Source of the DNA: 0-14-3-00-41-53 sp041500225
Lineage (GTDB): Bacteria > Nitrospirota > Thermodesulfovibrionia > Thermodesulfovibrionales > SM23-35
Direction of reading: 5' to 3'
Length of the DNA: 64,000 nt
NCBI GenBank assembly: GCA_041500225.1
Contig: JBGQLV010000001.1
Location: 1-64,000 of the forward strand
Part shown: positions 8,542 through 17,157 of the stretch, in pieces
Numbering within the stretch: position 1 is the stretch's first letter
Layout of the letters: each line of letters starts with the position of its first letter
Notes under the pieces: model-generated
Told to the model about the DNA's origin: nothing
The model's input: the letters and a program-made list of their open reading frames with translations, nothing else
Database searches by the model: none
Made by a program: the position numbers and the translations under genes

Positions 8542-8663
8542 CAAAATCTAAAATTTATATTGACTTTTTTAATTAACTATGATAATTTTTCAACCCAGCA
8601 CATCGACAAGGTCTCTTTGAGAAGTTAAAATAGTCTGGAATTTAAAGGAGAGATAATTTCTTA

Positions 8664-8691
8664 TTGACATTTTATTTCATATGGTTATAAT
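8664..8691 (+). promoter_or_regulatory. Sigma-70-like promoter for hmc operon 2
   Basis: TTGACA (8664-8669) and TATAAT (8686-8691) are 16 nt apart, about 50 bp before tmcD copy 2. No palindrome like that at 269-290 is present, so the two operons are probably controlled differently. Confidence 0.6.
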
Positions 8692-8742
8692 ACGCCAGAA
8701 TAAAACAAGTATAGCTAAGGGGATAAGGAAGGGGAACGCTAT

Positions 8743-9999
8743 ATGAGCGAATCAGTAAGTTGGGATTGGGATACAAAAGAAAAGTTTGTTGCCGATATAA
8801 GCGAATGGAAAAAGAAATTCTCTTCAGTCCGTGAACTTGTCCCCAGTGATGATGGCGAGAAAATAGCCACTATTGTTAAAACCGAAGACAAACGTTTTAC
8901 CACCTGTGTGAATGGAGAGACATGGGAAGAAACGTTTGAGAGGTTATACTCGCTTAAATTTAATCCGGATAATCAATTGATTTCACTCTTATTGAGAAAC
9001 TATGAATGGGCTGTTGCCGTCGGCCAAGAGATGTGGGAGGACAGATTTGATTTTGTATGGAACCTCACCTTAAGCCCGGACGGAAAAAATATGGCAGTCA
9101 ATATCAATAAAGAGCATATGAGCGGAGTTTGTCTCAACGGAAAAATATGGGAGAATATGTTTTTTGATGCGAGGGATTGCATACTAAGTCCTGACGGTAC
9201 AAAGACAGCATCCCATGTGCTGGTAAATAGACGTGTCGAATTGGACAATGTAGGGTTTATGAAGAAGAATTGGACCGTCGCGGTGGATGGAACTCCTTGG
9301 GACGCCAAATTTCTTAATGTATGGGGCGGGGTATTCAGTTCTGACGGCAATCATGTAGCCGCAACTGTAAGGACAGGCCTAGCTCTATATACGATTGCCG
9401 TGGACGGGAAACCTTGGGAGCAGACGTTCGGGGTAGTTTGGGAACCGATCTGTAAACCTGGAAGCAATGACTTCGTTGCTCCTGTGCAGACACCCAAGGG
9501 CTGGACAATTGCAATGAACGGAAAACCCCTCTGGGGGAATTTCTCCCAGGTATGGAGGCCTGTGTTCAGCGCTGACGGAAAAAAACTTGCTGCTACTGTA
9601 GCTATCTCTATAGGAAAATGGACGGTTGCTGTTGATGGCTCACCCTGGAGTACGGTATTCAACCAACTGGTATTAACTCCTGTTTTTAGTCCCGACGGTA
9701 AAAGGATTGCCGTCGCTGTAAAGCATGACAAAAATTGGACCATCGCTGTGGACGGTTCCACATGGCCTGAAAGATTCGATAATGTTTGGGATCCGGTTTT
9801 CAGCCCTTCGGGAGATAAGGTTGCAGCTAAAGCAGAAAAAAACGGAAAATATTTTGTGGTCGTTGATGGGAAGGTAGGGAAAAAGGGATATGAATCTCTT
9901 TGGGGCCCTGTATTTAGTCCGGATGGGAGCAAACTCCTCATACGATGCGTGGACAAGGGCAAATATTACCGCCGCGTAATCTCCTTAACAGAAATATGA
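8743..9999 (+). CDS. TmcD-like Trp-rich beta-propeller protein, copy 2
   Basis: A 418-residue paralogue of the gene at 418-1677, collinear from the first residues (MSESxxWDWxTKEKF) to the last (GKYYRR). The same propeller repeats with SPDG turns and WTVAVDG strands are seen, and there is no signal peptide. AAGGGGAACG lies upstream of the ATG. It is 30 bp before hmcE copy 2. Cytoplasmic association with HmcF/HmcE is inferred from its gene position in both copies and from TmcD of the Tmc complex. A 24-nt stretch near 9823 is identical to copy 1 near 1499, showing local sequence conservation or conversion. Confidence 0.75.
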   Translation: MSESVSWDWDTKEKFVADISEWKKKFSSVRELVPSDDGEKIATIVKTEDKRFTTCVNGETWEETFERLYSLKFNPDNQLISLLLRNYEWAVAVGQEMWEDRFDFVWNLTLSPDGKNMAVNINKEHMSGVCLNGKIWENMFFDARDCILSPDGTKTASHVLVNRRVELDNVGFMKKNWTVAVDGTPWDAKFLNVWGGVFSSDGNHVAATVRTGLALYTIAVDGKPWEQTFGVVWEPICKPGSNDFVAPVQTPKGWTIAMNGKPLWGNFSQVWRPVFSADGKKLAATVAISIGKWTVAVDGSPWSTVFNQLVLTPVFSPDGKRIAVAVKHDKNWTIAVDGSTWPERFDNVWDPVFSPSGDKVAAKAEKNGKYFVVVDGKVGKKGYESLWGPVFSPDGSKLLIRCVDKGKYYRRVISLTEI

Positions 10000-10029
10000 A
10001 GAACAGAAATATGAAGAATGGAGTAATGT

Positions 10030-10704
10030 ATGCTTGATTTTATCAGAGATCCCTCTTTCTATAATTTTGTGAGAGGCCCGTTAGTCTGGATAGCTTTTCT
10101 CGTATTTATCGGAGGGAGTGTTTACAAGATCAGAGCATTGTACTTGCTTGCCAAGGGGGAAAAGGCAGTCCTACCCTTCATTGACGGACAAGCCACCCTG
10201 AGGTCTCTTATGCACTGGCTTGTTCCCTTTGCCAGCAGAAACTGGAGAATCAGGTGGCCTGTTACGATTCTTACATTTACTTTTCATATCGGCCTTGTCT
10301 TCACCCCCATATTTCTCCTTTCTCATAATGTTCTTGTATACGAATCCTGGGGCATAACATGGTGGACTTTGCCTGAAGGACTGGCGGATGTTATAACCCT
10401 CCTCGTCATTTTTTCCTGTGTTGCCTTTCTGATGAGGAGGCTTTTTGCCCCGGAGGTAAAATTTGTGACCTTCTCCTCGGATTTTCTTATCCTTGCGATT
10501 TCTTTTTTCCCTTTCCTGACAGGATTCCTGGCATATCATGAATGGCTTCTACCCTATAAAACTATGGTTGTACTTCACATACTTTTTGGAGAGATTATGT
10601 TGATTGCAATCCCGTTTACACGTCTGGCGCATATGTTTTATTTCTTTATGACAAGGTCATGGGCGGGTTCGCAATTTGCCCTGTGGCATTCAAAAGACTG
10701 GTAA
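10030..10704 (+). CDS. hmcE: HmcE-like NarI-type membrane cytochrome b subunit, copy 2
   Basis: A 224-residue membrane protein of the NarI/HmcE/TmcC gamma-subunit family with about five or six spans. Candidate haem-ligating His residues are in MHWLVPF, FHIGLVF, AYHEWLL and LHILFGE. Every landmark of copy 1 (1808-2485) is kept, including the C-terminal H-S-KDW. The gene starts 30 bp after the propeller gene and ends 30 bp before hmcF copy 2. It should pass electrons across or within the membrane between HmcB/C and the cytoplasmic HmcF. Confidence 0.85.
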   Translation: MLDFIRDPSFYNFVRGPLVWIAFLVFIGGSVYKIRALYLLAKGEKAVLPFIDGQATLRSLMHWLVPFASRNWRIRWPVTILTFTFHIGLVFTPIFLLSHNVLVYESWGITWWTLPEGLADVITLLVIFSCVAFLMRRLFAPEVKFVTFSSDFLILAISFFPFLTGFLAYHEWLLPYKTMVVLHILFGEIMLIAIPFTRLAHMFYFFMTRSWAGSQFALWHSKDW

Positions 10705-10734
10705 TTTAAGGTAGTCAATATAAGGAGGATTAGC

Positions 10735-12093
10735 ATGGCAGTTAAGGAAAAGATCATCAGCAGGGATTTCCCGGAATATATCCGGGAGCCGAACCCTGAG
10801 CCAGACTTTGACAGACCAATAGAGGGTCTAACGCCTGAGAAGATCGAGAAGACGATCATGGCGGTATTAGGTGCGCGTACGGCGAGGATAAGGTCAGTGG
10901 TTGAGACCTGTATCCATTGCGGATTGTGCTCAAAGGCCTGCCAGTGGTATCTTTCCAATGATGGAGACCCGACCTATGCGCCTGTTGCTAAGATTCGGAT
11001 GACAATATGGGAGATGCTGAAGAGAAAAGGGAAGGTTGACGCCGAATTTATAAAACAGTGTGCGCGAATAGTTTTTACTGAGTGCAACATTTGTCATCGC
11101 TGCAGCATGTACTGCCCATACGGTCTGGATATAACATTTATCATAGGTCTGGTACGCAGAGTATGTTTTGTTCTTGGGGTGGTTCCGCAGCGTATGATGG
11201 ATCAGGACCACTCCCATGCCACGTCACTGAACCAGGTATGGTTTGCACAGAACGACTGGATAGATACGATGCAGTGGCAGGAAGAGGAAGTAGGTGCTGA
11301 GGTCAAGGATTTACAGATTCCTATAGATAAAGAGGGAGCGGAGGTTATGTGGCTGCCTCTGGGCGCCGAGCCCAAGACAAATACGTATCATATAGAGCGG
11401 ACAGCGAAGATCATGATGGCCGCGGGGATAAACTGGACGGTGCCCGGGAAAGACGTGTGGGACAGCAGCAACATGCCGATGTTTTTACGTGATTTTGCGA
11501 CAATGCAGCGGATAGTACGGGGGCTGTATGATAACGCGGCCCGATTGCGAATAAAAAAGTTAGTATTAACCGAGTGAGGGCATCCACGTTTTGCCACAAG
11601 TTTTGTGGCACCACCGATGATGGGATGGAAAGACCTGCCGTTTGAAGTGATGCAGACGGGAGAATTCTATGTTGATCTTTTGAAGACCGGGAAGATAAAG
11701 ATAGCGAGGAAGATAAAAGAGCATGTCACACTCCAGGACCCATGTAACATAATAAGAAGGGCAGGGGCGGCTGAGAAATACAGATACTTCGTCAATGCAA
11801 CGTGTGAGAATTTCACGGAGATGTATCCAAATCGGGAGCACAATTACTGCTGTAATGCAGGAGGCGGTCTGGCATCATTATCAAATTGGGCTGCGCATAA
11901 GGCGAAGGGCAACAGGGTAAAGGCCGAGCAGATTAAGGCGACGGGTGCAAAGTTGATTATTACCCCCTGCCATAATTGCAGCACTGGAATTAAGGATGTC
12001 ATCAAATATTGGAATCTTGGTATAAAAAACATCTTTTTTGACGAAATACTGCTTGCAACAATGGAAATTCCTGAGGGAATGAAAGCAACATAA
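10735..12093 (+). CDS. hmcF: HmcF-like CCG iron-sulfur protein, copy 2, candidate selenoprotein (TGA at 11575-11577)
   Basis: Read through one in-frame TGA, this gene codes for 452 residues collinear with HmcF copy 1. Ferredoxin motifs start near residue 59 (CIHCGLCSKAC) and 117 (CNICHRCSMYC). Cys pairs follow at 372-373 (YCCNAGGG) and 412/415 (PCHNC). The TGA is codon 281 and aligns with Cys271 of copy 1: copy 1 reads NECGH, copy 2 reads TE-TGA-GH. The 48 residues after this position align without a gap and the frame stays open to the normal end. Divergence between copies is strongest in the first dozen codons after TGA, where an RNA hairpin (11592-11610) lies. Sec in place of a catalytic Cys is known in HdrA and in related Fe-S oxidoreductases. 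A simple nonsense mutation is the alternative. Confidence 0.85.
11592..11610 (+). promoter_or_regulatory. Candidate bacterial SECIS hairpin in hmcF copy 2
   Basis: TGCCACAA (11592-11599) pairs perfectly with TTGTGGCA (11603-11610) around the loop GTT. The loop begins 22 nt after the TGA. This fits the bacterial SECIS model as I know it: a short perfect stem, a small apical loop with G in its first positions, and about 16-37 nt from UGA. It is the binding site expected for SelB. Confidence 0.75.
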
Positions 12094-12119
12094 GAAGAAA
12101 GCGGGAAGGGATAGAGATT

Positions 12120-13805
12120 ATGAATAAAAAGTTGATATATTTAATTTTAGGTGTAGTTTATCTCGTCATTATTATTTATGGGTTAAATGCCGTTTACAAT
12201 GTGGAAGCTACATTGCGTCCTAAAGAGGCCCCCGCTGTCAAACCTGAAAATAAGATTGCCATTGCTCATACGGAAATCTTTGGTAAACTGGAACGTCCAC
12301 AGGTAATCTTTTATCACAATAAACATTCCGAGGCTTTAAAACAGGAGGGTTGTAAAACATGTCACCCTGTTGATGAATTAGATAGGATGGGTTTTGATTT
12401 TCCCAAAAAAGTCTCGAAAAAAGATAAAACATCAGTTATGAAAGCCTATCACGATCAGTGTATCGATTGCCATAAAAAGAGAAGCAGTGAAAATAAGAAG
12501 ACAGGTCCTGTAGTTTGTGCAGATTGCCATAAGGAGAAAGGTAAATCTATAGTGGTGAAATACCCGATTTTTGAATTTGATTTTTACTATCATGATAAGC
12601 ATGTGAAGAAACTGAAAGAGAAGATCGGCAAGGATGATTGCAGCCTTTGTCATCACACATACGATATAGAAGAAGAGGATGAAGCATTAGCATTAGTATA
12701 TGAAAAAGGGACTGAGGAGTCTTGTTACTATTGTCACGAACTTGGGAAGAAAAGAGGGCCAGAATTAACAGCCATAACACGTGTTGCTGCCAAAAAAGGG
12801 CTTTCAATAAGAAAGGCTTCTCATCAGCAGTGTCTTAACTGTCATTTAAAGTATCAAGAGGAATATCTAAAGAAGGGCGAGAAGGAAGCATGTCCGACTG
12901 AATGCTCAAAATGCCATACCGGAAAGTATAAAACGGTTGCTGAACTCGAAAAAGTTCCCCGACCCGCTCGCGATCAGAAAGAAAAACCTTTCATAAATAT
13001 TAAAGATGCCAAACTGAAAGGAGTCACCTTTGACCACAAGTATCATGAAACAGCTTCTAAGACCTGCCGCTCATGTCACCATGAAACCTTAAAGGCATGT
13101 AAGGAATGCCACGATCTGGTAGGTAAGCCTGAAGGAAATGAAGTAAACGTTGCGAGAGCATACCATGATGTGTTTTCCGGGCATAGCTGTGAAGGTTGTC
13201 ATAATAAAAAGAAATTGGGAAAAGATTGTGTTGGATGCCACAGTAACATACCAGTAATAGATGTAGAGTCAGTTGGTCCGAAGCGGGAGACCTGTGCTAT
13301 ATGCCATAGTGGTGAAATAAAGGGTCCTCTTTCACGTCCACCTCTCTCAGTTGCCAAACTCGATCCTGAAAAAGTCAAGAAAGAGGTGACAGTGAAAGTT
13401 CTCGAAAGGGAATTTGAACCATCAAAGTTCCCTCATCTTAAAATTATAGAGAAGTTAGTAAAGATTTCCAACGACAGTAAACTGGCAAATTATTTCCATA
13501 AGGATATGCAGACCCTTTGTAAAGGCTGCCATCATCGAAGTCTTGCTGAGGCTGAAGTGAAGAAGGACACTCCTCCAAACTGCAGAAACTGCCATACTCT
13601 TACATTTGATCCGCAGAACCTGAATAAAACAAAGTTACTGTCAGCCTATCATCGTCAATGCTTAGGTTGCCACAAAAAGATGGAACTCGAAAAAGGCAGG
13701 AAATGCTTTGACTGTCATAAAGAGAAAAAGGATCGACCGAAATCTATAACAAGTGTTAAAAATTTCGAAGCGGATGTACGTTTGCTTGAAAAGCTAGGCT
13801 ATTGA
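12120..13805 (+). CDS. hmcA: Hexadecahaem cytochrome c HmcA, copy 2
   Basis: A 561-residue exported cytochrome with exactly 16 CxxCH motifs (first CKTCH, last CFDCH), in the same order and spacing as copy 1. The N-terminal hydrophobic segment (residues 5-25) is a signal or uncleaved anchor. Blocks such as EKGTEESCYYCHELGK are nearly identical in both copies, while linkers are longer and more charged here. It would be the periplasmic electron entry point of complex 2. It starts 26 bp after hmcF. No hmcD follows directly, unlike copy 1; 130 bp separate it from hmcB, in which I see only a short direct repeat of the hmcA 3' end (GTGTTAAAAAT) and no gene. Confidence 0.93.
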   Translation: MNKKLIYLILGVVYLVIIIYGLNAVYNVEATLRPKEAPAVKPENKIAIAHTEIFGKLERPQVIFYHNKHSEALKQEGCKTCHPVDELDRMGFDFPKKVSKKDKTSVMKAYHDQCIDCHKKRSSENKKTGPVVCADCHKEKGKSIVVKYPIFEFDFYYHDKHVKKLKEKIGKDDCSLCHHTYDIEEEDEALALVYEKGTEESCYYCHELGKKRGPELTAITRVAAKKGLSIRKASHQQCLNCHLKYQEEYLKKGEKEACPTECSKCHTGKYKTVAELEKVPRPARDQKEKPFINIKDAKLKGVTFDHKYHETASKTCRSCHHETLKACKECHDLVGKPEGNEVNVARAYHDVFSGHSCEGCHNKKKLGKDCVGCHSNIPVIDVESVGPKRETCAICHSGEIKGPLSRPPLSVAKLDPEKVKKEVTVKVLEREFEPSKFPHLKIIEKLVKISNDSKLANYFHKDMQTLCKGCHHRSLAEAEVKKDTPPNCRNCHTLTFDPQNLNKTKLLSAYHRQCLGCHKKMELEKGRKCFDCHKEKKDRPKSITSVKNFEADVRLLEKLGY

Positions 13806-13935
13806 CGGAGTATCAATAACGAGTGTTAAAAATATCGTAGAGGAGAAATAACTGCACATTATCTTGAAACGAGCAGGCGTACGTAGGAGTCAAAGAGATT
13901 TGGAAAAAATCTTTTTAAAAGAGGGGTTGTAAGGT

Positions 13936-14835
13936 ATGGATAGAAGGACATTTCTGAAAATGATAGGAGCAGGGTTGGCAACAGTTGCCGGTGGGAATCT
14001 CTTGACACCTTGTGCAGCGAAAGCTGAGGAAGGTGTTGGTGGTATGGAATTTCATGGTAATCTCATTGACACAACCCGGTGCATAGGCTGTCGTCGCTGT
14101 GAGAAAGCATGCGCTGAGGTAAATAACTTGCCCATACCTGATATATCTGAGAATGCTAATGAGTCAATTTTGAAAAAGGTACGGAAAACAACGGCTACAC
14201 AGTATACAACTATTAATCGCTATGAAACTGGAAAAGGAACAATATTTGTACCGTGGCGATGTATGCACTGCAATCAACCCGCCTGCCATTCGGCATGCCT
14301 GGTGTATGCAATGGAAAAACAACCGTCAGGTCATGTTACGTGGGATAAAAATTGTATGGGTTGCAGGTTATGCATGATATCCTGTCCTTTCGACATCCCC
14401 AAGTTTGAATACAAGAGTTCAATTCCCAGGGTCCAGAAATGTAACCTCTGCTATGGGAGGTTTAAGAAGGGATTAGTGCCTGCCTGTGTTGAAGCCTGCC
14501 CAACAGGAGCACTGATGTTTGGCACAAGGAGGAATCTCCTTGAAGAGGCGAAAAGGCGGATTTCTCAAAATCCTGACAATTATTTCCATCATGTTTATGG
14601 TGAGTATGAGGCAGGTGGCACATCACACCTTTATTTAGCAGCAGTGCCATTTGAACAATTAGGCTTACGCACAGATATAGGGATAAAGCCATACCCGGAG
14701 TATAGTTTAGTTTATCTCAGCGCCATCCCTTTTATTGCTACAATAACTCCCATAGCTATGCTCGCTATTAACGCAGCAACCAGGAAGGGGAAAGAGAAGC
14801 ACGAAGAGAAACATGAAGAAAAAGAGAAACATTGA
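13936..14835 (+). CDS. hmcB: HmcB-like Tat-exported four-cluster ferredoxin, copy 2
   Basis: A 299-residue periplasmic iron-sulfur protein. The N-terminus MDRRTFLKMIGAGLATVAGG is a twin-arginine signal. Four Cys groups for [4Fe-4S] clusters follow: CIGCRRCEKAC, CMHCNQPACHSAC, CMGCRLCMISC and CNLC with a later CVEAC. A hydrophobic segment near residues 255-280 could anchor the C-terminus, and the last 20 residues are a His/Glu/Lys-rich tail not found in copy 1. It links HmcA to HmcC. It is 27 bp before hmcC. Confidence 0.87.
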   Translation: MDRRTFLKMIGAGLATVAGGNLLTPCAAKAEEGVGGMEFHGNLIDTTRCIGCRRCEKACAEVNNLPIPDISENANESILKKVRKTTATQYTTINRYETGKGTIFVPWRCMHCNQPACHSACLVYAMEKQPSGHVTWDKNCMGCRLCMISCPFDIPKFEYKSSIPRVQKCNLCYGRFKKGLVPACVEACPTGALMFGTRRNLLEEAKRRISQNPDNYFHHVYGEYEAGGTSHLYLAAVPFEQLGLRTDIGIKPYPEYSLVYLSAIPFIATITPIAMLAINAATRKGKEKHEEKHEEKEKH

Positions 14836-14862
14836 GATAAAGCGAAAGGGAAAGGATCCACT

Positions 14863-16146
14863 ATGGAAAAACTTGAAACAGTAGAAATTGGTAAAGAAAA
14901 AAAAGAAGGGCCGCAGATAAAGAATCCTGGTGATTTTTGGAGATTCTTTAAAAGTGAATTAAAACCGAAAGGGAAGCCCTACACGCTATTTAATATTATC
15001 TCTGCACCTGTAATGGTCATCGGTCTAATACTTATTATATATCGTTTCGTAGTGGGGCTCGGCGCTCCCGTTACAAACCTTAATCAGTCATTTCCCTGGG
15101 GCATATGGATCGGTTTTGATGTCATATGTGGCGTTGCTTTTGCAGCGGGAGGATATGTTCTTGCTTTCATGGTCTATATCCTTGGACTGGAAAAATACCG
15201 TCCCATTTTGAGGGTAACAGTCCTGAATGCCTTCCTTTCCTACGTCTTCTATGCCGGAGCGATTGCCCTCGATCTCGGACGCTGGTGGAACATGCCAAAT
15301 GCGTTTCTTGGAAATAGATTTGGCGTGAGTTCCGTCATGTTCATTGTTGCATGGCACTTCATGCTCTATATGTTGACATTGGCCCTTGAAGTTTCTCCAG
15401 CAGTTGCAGAATGGCTCAATCTGAAAAAAGCTCGGAAAATACTCGGCTCTCTTACCCTGGGAGCAGTAGTATTTGGTGTAATGCTTTCCATTCACCACCA
15501 GGCAGGCTTAGGAGCCTTATTTACAATGGCGAAAGCGAAGATCCACCCCTTATGGTACTCAGAGTTTCTTCCTATAACGTTCTTTATCTCGAGCATTTAT
15601 GCAGGACTTTCAATGGTAATACTCGAAGGGACGATAAGCCATAAGGTTTTTACCCATCCCCATCAGCTTGGTGAGAATCATCATAATAATCATGAATCCG
15701 ATGACGATATACTTGTAGGGTTGTCTCGAGTTTGTGCAGGTGTGATATTTGCCTATATTATGTTAACTATTACGCTTGCGCAGTACGAAGGAGATTTGCA
15801 TTTGATAAATACCACTATGGGTTCCTGGTGGCTTACAGAGGTAGTGGGGTTTGTAATAATCCCGGGCTTTATGTTTATTCATGGTGCACAGTGCAGGAAC
15901 ACTTCAACTATCCGTGTAGCGGCTATTATAGCGATCGTAGGGATTATATTGAATAGGTTCAATTGCGTCTTTATTGCATATAACTGGTATCTGCCTTTTA
16001 GTGAAAAATATCTTCCTTCTGTTATAGAAGTTTTAGCAACTCTTACGATAATATTTATCGAGATATGGACGCTCAGATGGATTATTAACAGGATGCCTAT
16101 ATTAAGGGAAGCTCCTGAATGGGTGAAAGAACTTAAAGAACACTAA
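14863..16146 (+). CDS. hmcC: HmcC-like NrfD-type integral membrane subunit, copy 2
   Basis: A 427-residue membrane protein of the NrfD/DsrP/HmcC family with about ten spans. The family segment FPWGIWIGFDVICGV follows the first span, and IHPLWYSEFLPITFF lies in the middle, as in copy 1. A charged N-terminal extension of about 40 residues (Lys/Glu-rich) and a His-rich loop near residues 265-285 distinguish it from copy 1. It probably exchanges electrons with the menaquinone pool. An hmcD-like gene follows after 25 bp. Confidence 0.88.
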   Translation: MEKLETVEIGKEKKEGPQIKNPGDFWRFFKSELKPKGKPYTLFNIISAPVMVIGLILIIYRFVVGLGAPVTNLNQSFPWGIWIGFDVICGVAFAAGGYVLAFMVYILGLEKYRPILRVTVLNAFLSYVFYAGAIALDLGRWWNMPNAFLGNRFGVSSVMFIVAWHFMLYMLTLALEVSPAVAEWLNLKKARKILGSLTLGAVVFGVMLSIHHQAGLGALFTMAKAKIHPLWYSEFLPITFFISSIYAGLSMVILEGTISHKVFTHPHQLGENHHNNHESDDDILVGLSRVCAGVIFAYIMLTITLAQYEGDLHLINTTMGSWWLTEVVGFVIIPGFMFIHGAQCRNTSTIRVAAIIAIVGIILNRFNCVFIAYNWYLPFSEKYLPSVIEVLATLTIIFIEIWTLRWIINRMPILREAPEWVKELKEH

Positions 16147-16171
16147 AAGAAAGAAATAAAGGAGGTCAAAA

Positions 16172-16291
16172 ATGGAAGGCATCTTCACACATTTTGACAT
16201 ATTTGCAAATAAGGGTACTGAATATATATTAGTAGTTTTATCTTTAGTAATAGTAATTGTATTCTGGAGATTTTTGTGGTTTCGCCAGTAG
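16172..16291 (+). CDS. hmcD: HmcD-like single-span membrane peptide, copy 2
   Basis: A 39-residue peptide (start MEGIFTHFDIF, end FLWFRQ) with one hydrophobic span at about residues 18-32. A strong GGAGG ends 6 nt before the ATG. It shares layout with the 38-residue peptide of operon 1: a short polar/aromatic start, a Thr-Glu-Tyr or Asn-Glu-Tyr before the span, and a basic end. Here it is last in the operon, after hmcC, instead of between hmcA and hmcB. The 307 bp that follow, up to the MerR gene, hold only a 17-codon Cys-containing frame of doubtful meaning. Confidence 0.65.
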   Translation: MEGIFTHFDIFANKGTEYILVVLSLVIVIVFWRFLWFRQ

Positions 16292-16598
16292 TTGAAGCGT
16301 TTCTATGAGCTAATTGTGTTCTGGAAGTTTTTGTTAATGCGCTCCTATTGAATAACTGCTAAAAACCGTCGAAGTAATTTTACAGGAACTCTATGGCTGA
16401 AACGACCGCCCATCCTTGCACCTGGAATTGTACCTGCGACAACTGAAACAGTAAGGATATAAGGGACTTAAGGGACTTGAAATGTCACTATCTTTCATTA
16501 AGATGTGTAATATTTATTATAATAAAAAATGACAAGTTGAAACATCTAATTATAAGCATTTTGGATAAAAAATAGGAGATTTATTGCGGAGGAATTAT

Positions 16599-17078
16599 TT
16601 ATTGATTGTGTTTTGATTTTGATTCAGTTTTTCTTACGTTTTTAACGCTTGATAGATAAATAACACATTCTTCGCATAAATTTCCTTTACCGCCTGATTT
16701 ACGGCTGCATATCATCCGGTTCAACTCCCAGCATGGTTTTACTCTGTCTATATAGGCAAGACATTTATTTTTTCGCTCTTCAGGGCAGGAAGTTATTTCC
16801 CAGCATGGAGCGTAATTGAGGAGCTTTTTGATTCCTTCAATACTGATTTTCTTATCGTGGATTAACTCTCTTAAACAGTGGAGCCATATAATATCATTTT
16901 CTGAATAGAATCTGTTTTTATTCTTACGCGCAGGCTTTATCAAGCCATGTTTTTCATACAGGCGCAACGTCTGGTTTGTAGTACCCATCAATTCTGCCAC
17001 AATACCTATGGTATAAAGCGGCATATCCTTTTTCTCTTTTTCTCCAATAATTTCTAATCTTTTTCCCATTTTTGACAT
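16599..17078 (-). CDS. MerR-family regulator with Cys/Trp-rich C-terminal domain
   Basis: A 159-residue protein. Residues about 19-90 form a MerR winged-helix domain (YTIGIVAELMGTTNQTLRLY then EKHGLIKPAR), most like the HspR-type subgroup. The C-terminal part has a repeated Cys-Trp pattern: PCWEITSCPEERKNKC, then PCWELNRMIC, then CEEC. It resembles what is called a two-CW domain in anaerobes, and could bind a metal or an Fe-S cluster as a sensor. The long start is preferred because GAAGGA is well placed before it. The gene is convergent with hmc operon 2 and 79 bp downstream of comEC. The target is unknown. Confidence 0.75.
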   Translation of the reverse strand: MSKMGKRLEIIGEKEKKDMPLYTIGIVAELMGTTNQTLRLYEKHGLIKPARKNKNRFYSENDIIWLHCLRELIHDKKISIEGIKKLLNYAPCWEITSCPEERKNKCLAYIDRVKPCWELNRMICSRKSGGKGNLCEECVIYLSSVKNVRKTESKSKHNQ

Positions 17079-17157
17079 AAAGTTATCCTTCCAAGATATA
17101 TTTATATTTTATATTAAAATATTTTTGAATGAAAATATCAACTATGATCTTTTATCA

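Noticed and set aside
10735..11577. Reading hmcF copy 2 as a pseudogene split by a nonsense codon into 280-aa and 162-aa pieces
   Set aside because: The TGA aligns with a conserved Cys, a SECIS-like hairpin follows at the right distance, there is no decay downstream, and a second Sec-type gene lies in the window. Not fully excluded without the Sec machinery in view.
13806..13935. A missing hmcD between hmcA and hmcB of operon 2
   Set aside because: No frame with a membrane span is found in these 130 bp; the hmcD-like gene is instead at 16172.
16393..16446. A 17-codon Cys-containing frame (MAETTAHPCTWNCTCDN) after hmc operon 2
   Set aside because: Has a weak AGGAA upstream, but it is too short, with no paralogue after operon 1 and no family I recognise; continuing past its TGA gives no plausible protein.
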